A DNA stretch of 64,000 bases from the NCBI GenBank assembly GCA_964445645.1, contig CAYULH010000004.1, positions 27,846 through 91,845 of the forward strand, in the 5' to 3' direction. The notes under the pieces are model-generated. The model worked only from the letters and a program-made list of their open reading frames with translations, had not been told where the DNA came from and did not search any database. The translations under genes and the position numbers were made by a program. Source of the stretch: Aureispira sp964445645. Lineage in GTDB: Bacteria; Bacteroidota; Bacteroidia; Chitinophagales; Saprospiraceae. Every line of letters starts with the position of its first letter. Within the stretch, counting starts at the first letter, position 1. This document shows positions 6,708 to 15,391 of this stretch, one piece after another.

Positions 6708-9074
6708 TTAGCCCTTTTGGAGGAGTTGGATGACCAATGCCTTGCTAAGTGGCTGATTGCCTGCTGCTTGGCGCAAACGCTCGAAGGGGTAGCGAAAATC
6801 GCAACCTATTTTCCAAGCACTGCAGCCGTAGGCTGTTTTGCCTTTAATGACAATGCCTTGTTGGCATTTGGGGCAGGTCATTTGGTCTTGGGTGGGGTTT
6901 GGATTGGGGGCGGCTTTCTTGTGGGGGCGGCTGGATGGCTCGGCAGTGCGCCAGGCTGTTTCGTGGTTGGCGTTGAGGTAGACGATGCCGGCTACTTTTT
7001 GGCCTTGCTCGTCTAAGAAGCCCTTGAGGCGCACGGTTTCGCCTTTTTGGAGGAGGCGCAAGAACTGGTTGTCCGAGATTTTTTTGCCCTTGACCTCAAA
7101 GGGTAGGCGAAAGTTGCAGCCTGTTTTGTAGGCCGAGCAGCCATAGCTGGTCGAGCCTTTGAGCAATTGGCCTTGTTGGCATTTGGGGCAGGGCTGGCCT
7201 GTTATGGTTTTGGGGGTGCTTCGTGTGGGCGAATTGCTGGGCGCATTGCTGGGCGAATTGCTGGGCGCATTGCTATTCGCCCTTACGGGCGCATTGCTAT
7301 TCGCCCGTACACGTCGCACGTAGCGGGCGGATTTGACCTCGTGGGTCAATTGTTGTACTAGGCGTTTCATATTATAAATAAACTGCCCTGCCTTGTATTC
7401 GCCGGCTTCTATTTCCTTGAGCTGTTTCTCCCATTGCCCAGTGAGTTCGGCCGATTTGAGCAAATCATTCTCAATAATAGAAACCAACTGAATGCCTACT
7501 TCGGTGGGAATGATTTGTTTGCGTTTGCGCTTGATGTATTGCCGTTTGAAGAGCGTTTCGATAATAGCTGCTCGGGTGGACGGCCGCCCAATGCCATTTT
7601 CCTTCATCAAATCCCGCAATTCTTCGTCCTCTACCTTTTTGCCGGCGGTTTCCATGGCACGGAGTAGGCTGGCATCGGTGTAGTTCTTGGGGGGTTGGGT
7701 TTGTTTTTCTACAAACGAGGGTTCATGTGGCCCTGTTTCGCCTTTTACAAAATTGGGCAATACCTTTTCCTCTTTGTCTTTTTTGTTCTTGCTAGGAGGC
7801 AAGACCACGCGCCAACCCGGTTCTAGTATTTCCTTGCCTGTGGCTTTAAATATTACCTTGTCTACTTGGCCCATGACGGTGGTATTGGACACCAAACAAT
7901 CGGGATAAAAGGCCGCAATAAAGCGTCTGGTAATGCTGTCGTACACGCACTGTTCGTTGGGGTCTAGTTTTTTTTGATAACCTGTGGGAATGATGGCGTG
8001 GTGGTCGGTTACTTTTTTGTCGTCAAATACCTTTTTGGATTTGCGTATTTTTTTGCCGGCTAAGGGCTGGGTGAATTGGCTGTAGTTGCTTAGTTTTTGG
8101 AGAATGCCGCTTACTTTGGGATAAATATCATTGGGCAGATAGGTGGTATCTACTCTGGGATAGGTCACGACCTTTTGTTCATACAGCCGTTGGACAACTT
8201 TGAGGGTGTGATCGGCCGAAAAGCTAAATTTGTTATTACAATGCACTTGCAAACTTGTGAGGTCAAACAGCTTGGGCGGCAATTCTCGTCCGTTTTTTTG
8301 CTTTACATCGGTTACTTCAAAAGGCTTGCCCTCTACTTGCTTAAACAGTTTTTCGCCATCTTCTTTCTTAAAAAACTTGCCCTCGGTACAATTAAAGGCT
8401 GTTTCTCGGTAGATGGTTTGTAATTCCCAATAGGGTTCGGGCTTGAAATTCTCAATTTCCAAATGACGCTGCACGAGCATGGCTAAAGTGGGGGTTTGTA
8501 CCCGCCCAATGGACAACACTTGTTTGTAGCCGCCATAGCGCAGGGTGTACAAACGGGTGGCATTCATGCCCAACAACCAATCGCCGATGGCTCTGGAGCT
8601 GCCGGCATAGTACAAATTATCATACAAAGCGGCATCCTTGAGGTTCTTGAAACCGTCTTTGATGGCTTCGGGGGTGAGGGAGGAAATCCAGAGCCTTTGT
8701 ACAGGGCCTTGGTAATTGGCTTGCTTGATGACCCAACGTTGAATCAATTCTCCTTCTTGTCCTGCATCCCCACAATTGATGACAACGGTTGCTTGCTGAA
8801 AGAGTTTTTTGATAACACCAAATTGTTTCTTGACTCCTGCATTGTCCATTAGGCGTGTCTCAAAACGCTCGGGGAGCATGGGCAGGGTTTCCAAATTCCA
8901 CTGTTTCCAAGCTGGGTTGTATTCGTCGGGGGTGTATAGGGTACAAAAATGGCCAAAGGTCCAGGTTACGGCATAACCGTTGCCTTCAAAATAACCATCT
9001 TTTCTATCCTTGGCTCCTACTATGTGTGCTATTTCTTTGGCTACACTGGGCTTCTCGGCAATACATACTTTCAT
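6708..9074 (-). CDS. topB: DNA topoisomerase III
   Basis: 788 residues, a type IA topoisomerase that relaxes or decatenates DNA by single-strand passage. The Toprim domain starts MKVCIAEKPSVAKE and includes CGDAGQEGEL at 101-110. The active-site Tyr is Tyr305 in VVTYPRVDTTYLP, and GIGRPSTRA follows later. Two C-terminal zinc-ribbon-like modules (CPKCQQGQLLKG...GC and CPKCQQGIVIKG...GC) end the protein. The usual DxDxE acidic patch reads D103-A-G-Q-E107, so the second Asp is Gly. I recall this variant from Bacteroidota TopB proteins. A low-complexity linker (about residues 588-616) rich in Asn, Ser and Pro is encoded by 12-bp tandem repeats at 7227-7310. Confidence 0.95.
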   Translation of the reverse strand: MKVCIAEKPSVAKEIAHIVGAKDRKDGYFEGNGYAVTWTFGHFCTLYTPDEYNPAWKQWNLETLPMLPERFETRLMDNAGVKKQFGVIKKLFQQATVVINCGDAGQEGELIQRWVIKQANYQGPVQRLWISSLTPEAIKDGFKNLKDAALYDNLYYAGSSRAIGDWLLGMNATRLYTLRYGGYKQVLSIGRVQTPTLAMLVQRHLEIENFKPEPYWELQTIYRETAFNCTEGKFFKKEDGEKLFKQVEGKPFEVTDVKQKNGRELPPKLFDLTSLQVHCNNKFSFSADHTLKVVQRLYEQKVVTYPRVDTTYLPNDIYPKVSGILQKLSNYSQFTQPLAGKKIRKSKKVFDDKKVTDHHAIIPTGYQKKLDPNEQCVYDSITRRFIAAFYPDCLVSNTTVMGQVDKVIFKATGKEILEPGWRVVLPPSKNKKDKEEKVLPNFVKGETGPHEPSFVEKQTQPPKNYTDASLLRAMETAGKKVEDEELRDLMKENGIGRPSTRAAIIETLFKRQYIKRKRKQIIPTEVGIQLVSIIENDLLKSAELTGQWEKQLKEIEAGEYKAGQFIYNMKRLVQQLTHEVKSARYVRRVRANSNAPVRANSNAPSNSPSNAPSNSPTRSTPKTITGQPCPKCQQGQLLKGSTSYGCSAYKTGCNFRLPFEVKGKKISDNQFLRLLQKGETVRLKGFLDEQGQKVAGIVYLNANHETAWRTAEPSSRPHKKAAPNPNPTQDQMTCPKCQQGIVIKGKTAYGCSAWKIGCDFRYPFERLRQAAGNQPLSKALVIQLLQKG
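7227..7310 (-). repeat. 12-bp tandem repeats inside topB
   Basis: Seven consecutive 12-nt units alternate between GGGCGAATTGCT, GGGCGCATTGCT and ATTCGCCCTTAC-type sequences. They keep the reading frame and encode the SNAP/SNSP/RANSNAP linker between the topoisomerase core and the zinc ribbons. Copy number is likely to vary between strains. Confidence 0.85.
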
Positions 9075-9091
9075 AAATTGTTCTAATCTAT

Positions 9092-9270
9092 GTTTGGAAA
9101 TTGGAAATTGGAAAATTGGGAATTGGGAATTGGAAAATTGGAAAATTGAAAATTGAAAATTGAAAATTGGAAAATTGGAAAATTGGAAAATTGAAAATTG
9201 GGAATTGGAAAATTGAAAATTGGAAAATTGAAAAATTGAAAAATTGAAAATTGGGAATGAAAAATTGGGA
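9092..9270. repeat. AATTG/GAAAATTG low-complexity repeat tract
   Basis: About 180 bp built almost only from irregular units such as GGAAAATTG, GGGAATTG and GAAAATTGA, directly upstream of the topB start codon. No ORF and no clear promoter in it. It expands or contracts easily by slippage, so it may alter topB expression, but that is inference. Confidence 0.8.
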
Positions 9271-9380
9271 ATGAAAAATCGGAAGGAATTTTTCCTTTCC
9301 TTTGTTATAACGTCCTTTCAGGACTCTTTGTTTGGTGTTTGGTGGCGTATGCGTTTGGTGTTTGGCGTATGGCGTATGCT

Positions 9381-9425
9381 ACACGCCACTACACGCCACT
9401 ACACGCCACTACACGCCACTACGCG
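9381..9425. repeat. 10-bp tandem repeat ACACGCCACT x4
   Basis: Four exact, contiguous copies of ACACGCCACT (9381-9420) and a degenerate fifth, ending three bases before the stop codon of the PIN-domain gene. The preceding 40 bp contain degenerate TTTGGTGTTTGGCGTATG copies. The same ACGCCACTAC word is one arm of the palindrome at 25983-26037. Confidence 0.85.
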
Positions 9426-9428
9426 TTA

Positions 9429-10682
9429 TTATGGGATTGCTGTACTTTGTTTCAAAATTTCTATTTGGTTGTAATTTTGTTGTTCCTTTATTGTTTGTTG
9501 TATTAACTTGGGATAACTGGTTAATAATTGTTTTTCTAAATGCAAGAGGCATTGATAGGGTGTTGCTTCTTGAATATACTCTATGGCTTCGTCCCAATCG
9601 GCAACAGCTCCAACAGCGCGATTGGGGAAATATTTTTTTAGTAGATTTTTTACGTTTTTGGTGCTAATAAGTTGTGTGGACTTGGAGCTATTTTGTTGCC
9701 AAACGGCTGCTTCTACATCTTCTTGAACTTCTACCTCCGTCAATAAAGTGGTGGCATCTACTTGGAGCCATTGTTGCCACAAAGGTCTGGCCACGCTAAT
9801 ATGCAATATTCTGCCCGTTTGTTCTAAAAAATGTTGCTGGTAATGTGGATAAGGTGCGCCTCTGGCATCTAGCCAATCTTTCTTGGTGCTATCATCGGTC
9901 AGAAAAAAAACAGGTGTATCTCCGCCGTCTTGTGCTGCCCATTGGAGTATTTCATGATAAATTAGATAATCGCCATAGGGATTTTTTTGCTTGCTCAATA
10001 CATCTCCTAATCCAGGAAAAACACGATTGGGATAACGATATTGATAGGCCGATACGGCATCTCCAAAGCCTTTGTTTTGTTCTTGAATGGCTGGCGCAGC
10101 AGCTTGGTCAAACTCTCGTTTGAGGTGCTTGTAGGCGCGTTTTGAGAGGGGGGCTAAGGGTTGAAGCAGTTGAATGGGGGCTGTTTTATTGACTTGTCGC
10201 AATACGTTGTGTGCTTGCTTCAGAAAATCCTTATTGTATGCCTCGGCCTGTTCTGTTATGTGTTGGGCTTCTGCCAATAAAGCTTGGAGTATTTGTTTCC
10301 AACTGGGGTAATCGTTTAGCAAGCGTGCTTGTTGCTGTAGATACTGGGCTAGTTCTTCCTTGGCATGGCTGAGTTTGGTTGGTGGAATAGGTGGCTGTAA
10401 GTGCCGACGATGGGTGCGTTGCAAGACCTTTGCATGGCGTTTGAATTCGCGTTGTACTTGATCGGGCACATAACAATAGTGGTCTTGCAGCCATTGTACC
10501 AACAAGGGCCGTGCTGCTAAGGGCATTTGATAATAGCCCAACAATACATTGGTATCCAAAAAAACAGGCAAATCTAGAGGTAGTGGCTTGGAATAATCCC
10601 AAGTAACCAAGTTGGTAGCAGCTCGTCCCAAATAACTGCCCAAACTTGTATTCGGTGACAATTCAAATCCTAGATGCTTCAT
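9429..10682 (-). CDS. PIN-like domain protein (putative ribonuclease)
   Basis: 417 residues, no signal peptide. DLPVFLDTNVLLGYYQMP near residue 40 carries the first acidic residue of a PIN nuclease. FFLTDDSTKKDWLDAR near residue 250 carries the later acidic pair. The spacing and the long helical insert between them match the 'PIN like domain' (PIN_8, DUF4935-type) group rather than short VapC toxins. Expected role: metal-dependent RNA cleavage. Its ATG overlaps the stop of the upstream histidine kinase (TAATG, 10680-10684), so the two are translationally coupled. No antitoxin is adjacent. Confidence 0.75.
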   Translation of the reverse strand: MKHLGFELSPNTSLGSYLGRAATNLVTWDYSKPLPLDLPVFLDTNVLLGYYQMPLAARPLLVQWLQDHYCYVPDQVQREFKRHAKVLQRTHRRHLQPPIPPTKLSHAKEELAQYLQQQARLLNDYPSWKQILQALLAEAQHITEQAEAYNKDFLKQAHNVLRQVNKTAPIQLLQPLAPLSKRAYKHLKREFDQAAAPAIQEQNKGFGDAVSAYQYRYPNRVFPGLGDVLSKQKNPYGDYLIYHEILQWAAQDGGDTPVFFLTDDSTKKDWLDARGAPYPHYQQHFLEQTGRILHISVARPLWQQWLQVDATTLLTEVEVQEDVEAAVWQQNSSKSTQLISTKNVKNLLKKYFPNRAVGAVADWDEAIEYIQEATPYQCLLHLEKQLLTSYPKLIQQTIKEQQNYNQIEILKQSTAIP

Positions 10683-12841
10683 TAACTGGTAGCAATTTCA
10701 TCAAATAATAATCTGTAGGCAGTTCCTTGCTCTACAGATAAACGTTCTAAAGTGCCGTGCAATTGCCTAGCCAGTTTGTCTACCAACAACAAACCCAAGG
10801 AGGGGGCTTTATCTTTGGGTGGTTCTTTGGGATAGCCTACGCCATTATCCTCTATAAGAAAAACATATTTTTTACTTTTCAAACGCTCTAAGCTCAACTT
10901 AATTTGCCCTTTTGTTCTACCAACAAAAGCATATTTAAAGGCATTGGTTAGCAATTCATTAACAATCAGACTCAATGGAATGGCGGTATCAACATTAAAA
11001 CAAACAATTGTAGGCAAATTAAACAGCACTTCAATTTCTTGTGTGGCACTCGTCATGGCTTGTTTCAGGCTATCGGTTAGACGTTTTAAGTATTCTTTGT
11101 AGTTGATTTTGGATAAATCATCCGATTGGTACAACATTTCGTGTACCATGCCCATAGAGTTGATTCTATACTGGCTTTTTTTGAAAATATCTTTGATAGA
11201 ATTGTCTGTAATAAAACTAGATTGCAAACTGAGCAGGCTTGTAATTACTTGCATGTTGTTCTTGACACGATGATGAATTTCCTTGAGCAATACCTCTTTT
11301 TCTTTCAAGGAATCTTGTAATTTATCTTGTGCCTGTTTGCGCTTGGTAATATCTACAATAAAGCATAACAACAGCTTTTCGTCATGGGTTTCCATGCCTG
11401 CAATATTCACCATAATAGGAAATTCATGTCCGTCCTTATGGATAGCCCACGTTTCTACAGATTGGTTCAAAAGTACATTTTTCTCCCCCGCCTGAAAACG
11501 CAATAAATTCTTATCGTGGTAATCGTGATAACGTTTGGGAGTAATAATTTCATACAATCGCTGTCCAACAACTTCCTCCGCATCCCAGCCAAATATCTTT
11601 ACCGCCTTTGGATTCCAACGCACAATATTTGCATCCTGATCCAAGACTACAATCCCATCAGGCGCATCCTCAAAAAGTGTTTTTACTTGCACTTGACTAT
11701 TCTTGAACGCCGCCTCTGCTTCCTTAGCATCGGTAATATCTTCCATATAGCCATACCATAAGCAGGAACCATCCGACAGATAAACAGGTTTAGAAGTGCC
11801 GTGTATCCAACGATAGCCACCTTCTTTGGCCTTGAGCCGAAAATCCATGCTCCATGTCGATAAATTTGCTTGTGATTCAAAACCTAAATTGGCAAAAGCC
11901 TGAACATCTTCCTCGTGCATATAATCAAAAAAAACATTTCCATCCTGACGTAATTCATCTACAGGAATAGCCGAAATATCCCCCAATCGATCACTCACAA
12001 AAGGAAATTGAATTTGAATGGGGTCTACTGTTACCAAATGAAACTGATAGAGTACACCGGGGGCTTGGTCTGCATGTTTGATGAGCAATTCCGAGCCCTG
12101 AACATCCCCTACAGGCAAACTGTCTAGGCCATATTCTTTGGGTTTGACTTGCCATAGCACAGGGTAATCAATATCAATAGATAATTCCATGGCCTGAATC
12201 CCTGCTCTAAACACATATCCTCCATTCTTGATTAGCCTTATATGATCTCCTTGTTTTAGGGATATGTTTTCTTTAGCAGGAACAAAATTTAACAAATCTT
12301 CTGATACATCCTCCAAGTATACAATAGTATCCAATGACTTTCCCACCAAATCAGAAGCATCTTGATACTCTAATAATTCAACCAATAAATCGTTTACAAA
12401 TGTGATATATTCGCCATTATGTCCAATGATTACATCTGTGCTCTTTTTGAGCATCTCGTACAAAAAATAGTTGACCACTCTAAGTGTGTCTTCCTGTTTT
12501 TCATGAACAAAAAAACGATTGACCAATTCAGGCAAAATTGGCCATCTACTTCTATCTAGCACATCTTGAATAGGAGTTTTGAGCAATTCCTTGGTCAGTG
12601 GAATATTGGCTAAATCTACAATAACAAAAACAGGAATTTTCTCTGATGCATGGAGTAATTTTTCCAAAGACAAAGCACTTGTCTCTGTACAAAAAACAAA
12701 GTGATAATCAGCTAATTGAATACCTTTTAAATCTTTGCTATAATTTTTGTTTAAGACATAAACTGCCTTCAAATACTCCACTGCATCTTCAAGTAGTGCA
12801 GGAGCATCACCAAGCAGTAACAAAGAAAGTGTTTGCTTCAT
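10682..12841 (-). CDS. Multi-PAS sensor histidine kinase (HisKA_2 type)
   Basis: 719 residues, soluble. Residues 1-110 form a degenerate receiver-like domain. Three PAS domains follow: about 125-185; about 255-370 with a PAC tail YRWIHGTSKPVYLSDG; and about 385-500 (PDGIVVLDQDANIVRWNPKA). The phospho-acceptor block LKEIHHRVKNNMQ starts at residue 519 and is the HisKA_2/HWE-like form. The ATPase domain has N-box NELLTNAFKYAF at about 628 and G-box DNGVGYP. No transmembrane segment, so it senses cytoplasmic signals. No response regulator is adjacent; its only partner is the overlapping downstream PIN-domain gene. Confidence 0.9.
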   Translation of the reverse strand: MKQTLSLLLLGDAPALLEDAVEYLKAVYVLNKNYSKDLKGIQLADYHFVFCTETSALSLEKLLHASEKIPVFVIVDLANIPLTKELLKTPIQDVLDRSRWPILPELVNRFFVHEKQEDTLRVVNYFLYEMLKKSTDVIIGHNGEYITFVNDLLVELLEYQDASDLVGKSLDTIVYLEDVSEDLLNFVPAKENISLKQGDHIRLIKNGGYVFRAGIQAMELSIDIDYPVLWQVKPKEYGLDSLPVGDVQGSELLIKHADQAPGVLYQFHLVTVDPIQIQFPFVSDRLGDISAIPVDELRQDGNVFFDYMHEEDVQAFANLGFESQANLSTWSMDFRLKAKEGGYRWIHGTSKPVYLSDGSCLWYGYMEDITDAKEAEAAFKNSQVQVKTLFEDAPDGIVVLDQDANIVRWNPKAVKIFGWDAEEVVGQRLYEIITPKRYHDYHDKNLLRFQAGEKNVLLNQSVETWAIHKDGHEFPIMVNIAGMETHDEKLLLCFIVDITKRKQAQDKLQDSLKEKEVLLKEIHHRVKNNMQVITSLLSLQSSFITDNSIKDIFKKSQYRINSMGMVHEMLYQSDDLSKINYKEYLKRLTDSLKQAMTSATQEIEVLFNLPTIVCFNVDTAIPLSLIVNELLTNAFKYAFVGRTKGQIKLSLERLKSKKYVFLIEDNGVGYPKEPPKDKAPSLGLLLVDKLARQLHGTLERLSVEQGTAYRLLFDEIATS

Positions 12842-13264
12842 TCGTGTGAAAAAATTGAATTAGAGTAATTGGTATTTTTATATAGAAATCTCTCGCTAAT
12901 ACAATATTTGACAAGACATTGGTATTTCGCAAATAATTTTCAAGCGTCTTTCTTAGGGTACTTAATATACATAATTCTCTCTTAATTTGCTTACAGAATG
13001 CTTATAGAATATAAGTGTATGGATTCCTATTATATTCAAGAAGGAGCACTTCTATTTTTTATTTTTCTTGGGAATTTTGAGGCTTCTATCTACCTTTGCA
13101 GCCTCAAATCTAACAAATGATTCTTAATATTTTCTTGTCAATAAATTAAAATAGTGTTGGTGACTTTTCGATTACTATTTCATTTATTTAAGAATAGTCG
13201 ATGGCCTTGGGTTGTTAGCTTATGAGAAGAAAAAAATTATAAAAATACAAAAACAATTAGTTGG
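12842..13264. other. Intergenic region between kinase and marC
   Basis: 423 bp of AT-rich DNA between divergently oriented genes. The only clear signal is the plus-strand promoter at 13068-13098. Short open frames are present (for example 13019-13120) but none has a credible protein. Confidence 0.6.
13068..13098 (+). promoter_or_regulatory. Bacteroidota-type promoter for marC
   Basis: TTG (13068-13070) and TACCTTTG (13091-13098) are 20 nt apart, fitting the -33/-7 consensus. The expected start near 13105 gives a 5' leader of about 160 nt before the MarC start codon. Confidence 0.65.
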
Positions 13265-13867
13265 ATGTTTGTGTTTGTTTCAGCCTTCAATTTCAAGGAA
13301 ATCTTATCTGTTTCTTTAGTCTTATTCTCCGTAATCGATATTTTTGGATCTATTCCTATTATCATTGATCTCAAAAATAAAGCAGGGGGGCATATCCAAT
13401 CGGGCAAGGCTACTTATGTAGCAGGTATTTTGATGGTTCTATTTTTATTTATAGGAGAATCTATACTTCGTTTGTTTGGACTCGATGTTGCGTCCTTTGC
13501 TGTGGCAGGTGCTATTATTATATTCTTGCTAGGAATGGAAATGGTGCTGGGGATTTCTATTTTTAAGGAGGATGAAAACCTTGCACGCTCTGCCTCTGTT
13601 GTACCGATTGCGTTTCCACTCATTGCAGGTGCCGGCACCATGACCACTATTCTAACCTTAAAGGCATCTTATGCTACGGTCAACATCCTTATTGGTATCT
13701 TGCTCAATCTCCTTTTAGTATATATTGTTTTAAAGGCTTCTAATTGGATTGAACAAAAAATTGGCCGTGGTGGCGAGGCTATTTTGAGAAAAGTATTTGG
13801 TATTATCTTGTTGGCTATTTCTATCAAGATTTTCCAAACCAACCTTGTTCCCGATTTGTCGCATTAG
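13265..13867 (+). CDS. MarC family integral membrane protein
   Basis: 200 residues with about six hydrophobic helices. The blocks LFSVIDIFGSIPIIIDL, FAVAGAIIIFLLGMEMVLG and PIAFPLIAGAGTMTTIL are hallmarks of the MarC/UPF0056 (NAAT) family of inner-membrane proteins. The old link of MarC to multidrug resistance has been withdrawn in E. coli; transport of small solutes is suspected but unproven. Single-gene unit with its own promoter and terminator. Confidence 0.9.
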   Translation: MFVFVSAFNFKEILSVSLVLFSVIDIFGSIPIIIDLKNKAGGHIQSGKATYVAGILMVLFLFIGESILRLFGLDVASFAVAGAIIIFLLGMEMVLGISIFKEDENLARSASVVPIAFPLIAGAGTMTTILTLKASYATVNILIGILLNLLLVYIVLKASNWIEQKIGRGGEAILRKVFGIILLAISIKIFQTNLVPDLSH

Positions 13868-13889
13868 GGGAATTATGTATTAAAAAATT

Positions 13890-13926
13890 AATGAGGTTGT
13901 TGGAAAGCCCAACAACCTCATTTTTA
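13890..13926 (+). terminator. Intrinsic terminator of marC
   Basis: TGAGGTTGTTGG (13892-13903) pairs perfectly with CCAACAACCTCA (13909-13920), loop AAAGC, followed by TTTTTATTTT. It lies 25 nt past the stop codon. Confidence 0.9.
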
Positions 13927-13985
13927 TTTTCTAAGTTCTTTTCAAGTATATTAGAACTCCTTACGAATTAAACAAAAAAAAACAC

Positions 13986-14306
13986 TTACATATCCAACAG
14001 TTCCTCTACAAAAGAGCAATGGCCAAGCCAACCATCTTCTTCTAGCATAAAATTTTTGATGATCCGTTTTTTAGAAGCATTAATAAAACTATCTTTTTTT
14101 AGCCCCATTGCTTTACCTTCAGGGGAATCCTTCAAAACCCACTTTCCTTTACAAGTAGTACGTTTATCCGTTCCTGTAATCATACAAACATAAGATTCAT
14201 CTTCTAAAATTTCTAAAATAACAACAGGACGTACTTTTGTTTGCCTTGTTTCTTGGAAGCTAAAATGTGCCCACACTACATCTCCAACCTTATACCCTAA
14301 CCCCAT
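13986..14306 (-). CDS. PemK/MazF-like toxin-fold protein
   Basis: 106 residues. MGLGYKVGDVVWAHFSFQET followed by KVRPVVIL is the typical N-terminal beta-barrel opening of PemK/MazF proteins (GD-V-V---F, K-RP-VV). VCMITGTDKRTT and a C-terminal helix FVEELLDM follow. MazF/PemK toxins are mRNA endonucleases. The catalytic Arg of the RPVVIL block and a Thr/Ser in the ITGT block are present. Preceded by a gene ending 15 nt upstream (14322-14909), which takes the position normally held by the antitoxin but does not look like MazE/PemI. Confidence 0.75.
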   Translation of the reverse strand: MGLGYKVGDVVWAHFSFQETRQTKVRPVVILEILEDESYVCMITGTDKRTTCKGKWVLKDSPEGKAMGLKKDSFINASKKRIIKNFMLEEDGWLGHCSFVEELLDM

Positions 14307-14321
14307 CTGTAAGTTATCTAT

Positions 14322-14909
14322 TTAGTGTCCACTTTGTCTCATAGACAATTCCTTGGCATATTCTATGTAATCATCGTCATCATCATCAAAAAAGTCTTCC
14401 ATTTCTTCCTTTGACAACGCCACAGCCTCCAATTGTTGCGTGGTTACATTTTTGGGAGATAAGCAGAGTTTTTCTCCTAATGCCTTGTGAAGTTCTAAAT
14501 TGAGTTTCATGTGGTTGAAAACAGGCTTTAGCATTGGTTTGAGTAGGAGCGGCGCACTTTTGTAAGCACTGTCATACTCCTTGGCAGAAAGCGTAGCTAT
14601 ACTGCCCAATGCATGTACTAGTTTGTCCAGTGCTTTGTAGAGTTTCAAGAGTTGGTCAAAATCCTTTTCGTTGGATAAAGCTTGACTCTTAACACTATAG
14701 AGTATCTTTTTTTGTTCTTTATTGATGCGTCTAAATGTAAAAATTGAAATAGGTGTTATAATAAAAACAGCAGCAGCCATTTTTATAAATGCTGTTATTT
14801 TATGCTCTCTGTTATTATAAGCTTCTATAATGCCGTGTGCAAAAGGAGCAAGACGTTGGGACTTTTCTAATTGCCTTATATCAATCCCTGTGGACATATT
14901 CATTGCCAT
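14322..14909 (-). CDS. Membrane-anchored protein with acidic tail, partner of the PemK-like gene
   Basis: 195 residues of unknown family. One clear membrane helix (FIKMAAAVFIITPISIFTF, about 41-59) follows a 40-residue basic/polar N-terminus. A long helical, Lys/Leu-rich middle follows, and then an acidic tail MEDFFDDDDDDYIEYAKEL. No HTH or AbrB-type DNA-binding domain is seen. The stop is 15 nt before the PemK-like start, so the two form an operon. An acidic C-terminal strand that plugs the toxin is how MazE works, so the tail could be the antitoxin part (inference). Starts at codons 1, 3 or 5 (all Met) are equally possible. Confidence 0.6.
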   Translation of the reverse strand: MAMNMSTGIDIRQLEKSQRLAPFAHGIIEAYNNREHKITAFIKMAAAVFIITPISIFTFRRINKEQKKILYSVKSQALSNEKDFDQLLKLYKALDKLVHALGSIATLSAKEYDSAYKSAPLLLKPMLKPVFNHMKLNLELHKALGEKLCLSPKNVTTQQLEAVALSKEEMEDFFDDDDDDYIEYAKELSMRQSGH

Positions 14910-15007
14910 AAATAAAGTAGATTAAAAAGGTGAAAAATTAGAGCATTGTCTTGATAAGGATAAAGAGTTATCAGCTTTTTTTTAAACAAAAATTACTCCT
15001 AAATAGT

Positions 15008-15031
15008 GAAGTTGTTTAAAAATGGAGTTGT
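15008..15031 (-). repeat. End fragment of family C repeat
   Basis: GAAGTTGTTTAAAAATGGAG (start of a 24-nt match) is the reverse complement of 21990-22013, 23 of 24 bases identical. That is the right terminus of the large family C element. Only this end is present here, which suggests a deleted copy. Confidence 0.65.
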
Positions 15032-15315
15032 TTGAGAAAACAATGTTTTATTAGGTGAGTATCATATTTGTTTCTAACTGATTACAAATATAACGTTTTT
15101 TTGGCATTTTTTGTTCTAAACAAACGTTAAATTGTAAAACTAATCTTCATCCATATCTGCCTAGTTTCTAAGCCACCCAACTCCGAATCCCTTGTCCACT
15201 CCCAATATCATCCCCCCAATACTACCGAATAAAACCAAAACCCAACCCCCAATAACCAGCCTAGACTACAGCTACATCCCCAGTACAGCCCTCTAGCAAC
15301 TTCACCCCCTCTTCC

Positions 15316-15376
15316 GACATAAAAAAGCGCAACAAACAGTATCCTATCAAGATAGTTTGTTGCGCTTTTTTATGTC
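15316..15376 (-). terminator. Strong terminator after the M19-like gene
   Basis: A perfect 22-bp inverted repeat (15316-15337 and 15355-15376) with core AAAAAAGCGCAACAAAC and a 17-nt loop. T-runs on both sides make it bidirectional in principle. It ends 15 nt past the stop of the 15392-17014 gene. Confidence 0.85.
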
Positions 15377-15391
15377 ACCTACTATTCCAGC

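Larger units (their letters stand above)
14910..15391. other. Intergenic region with promoter-like box, repeat C fragment and terminator
   Basis: 482 bp without a gene. It holds a minus-strand TATATTTG box at 15085-15092 that could drive the 14322-14909 operon (no good -33), a family C repeat end at 15008-15031, and the strong terminator at 15316-15376. The stretch 15170-15300 is C-rich on this strand and shows nothing recognisable. Confidence 0.6.

Noticed and set aside
13019..13120. 33-codon frame in the marC upstream region
   Set aside because: It overlaps the clear promoter at 13068-13098 and has no plausible product.
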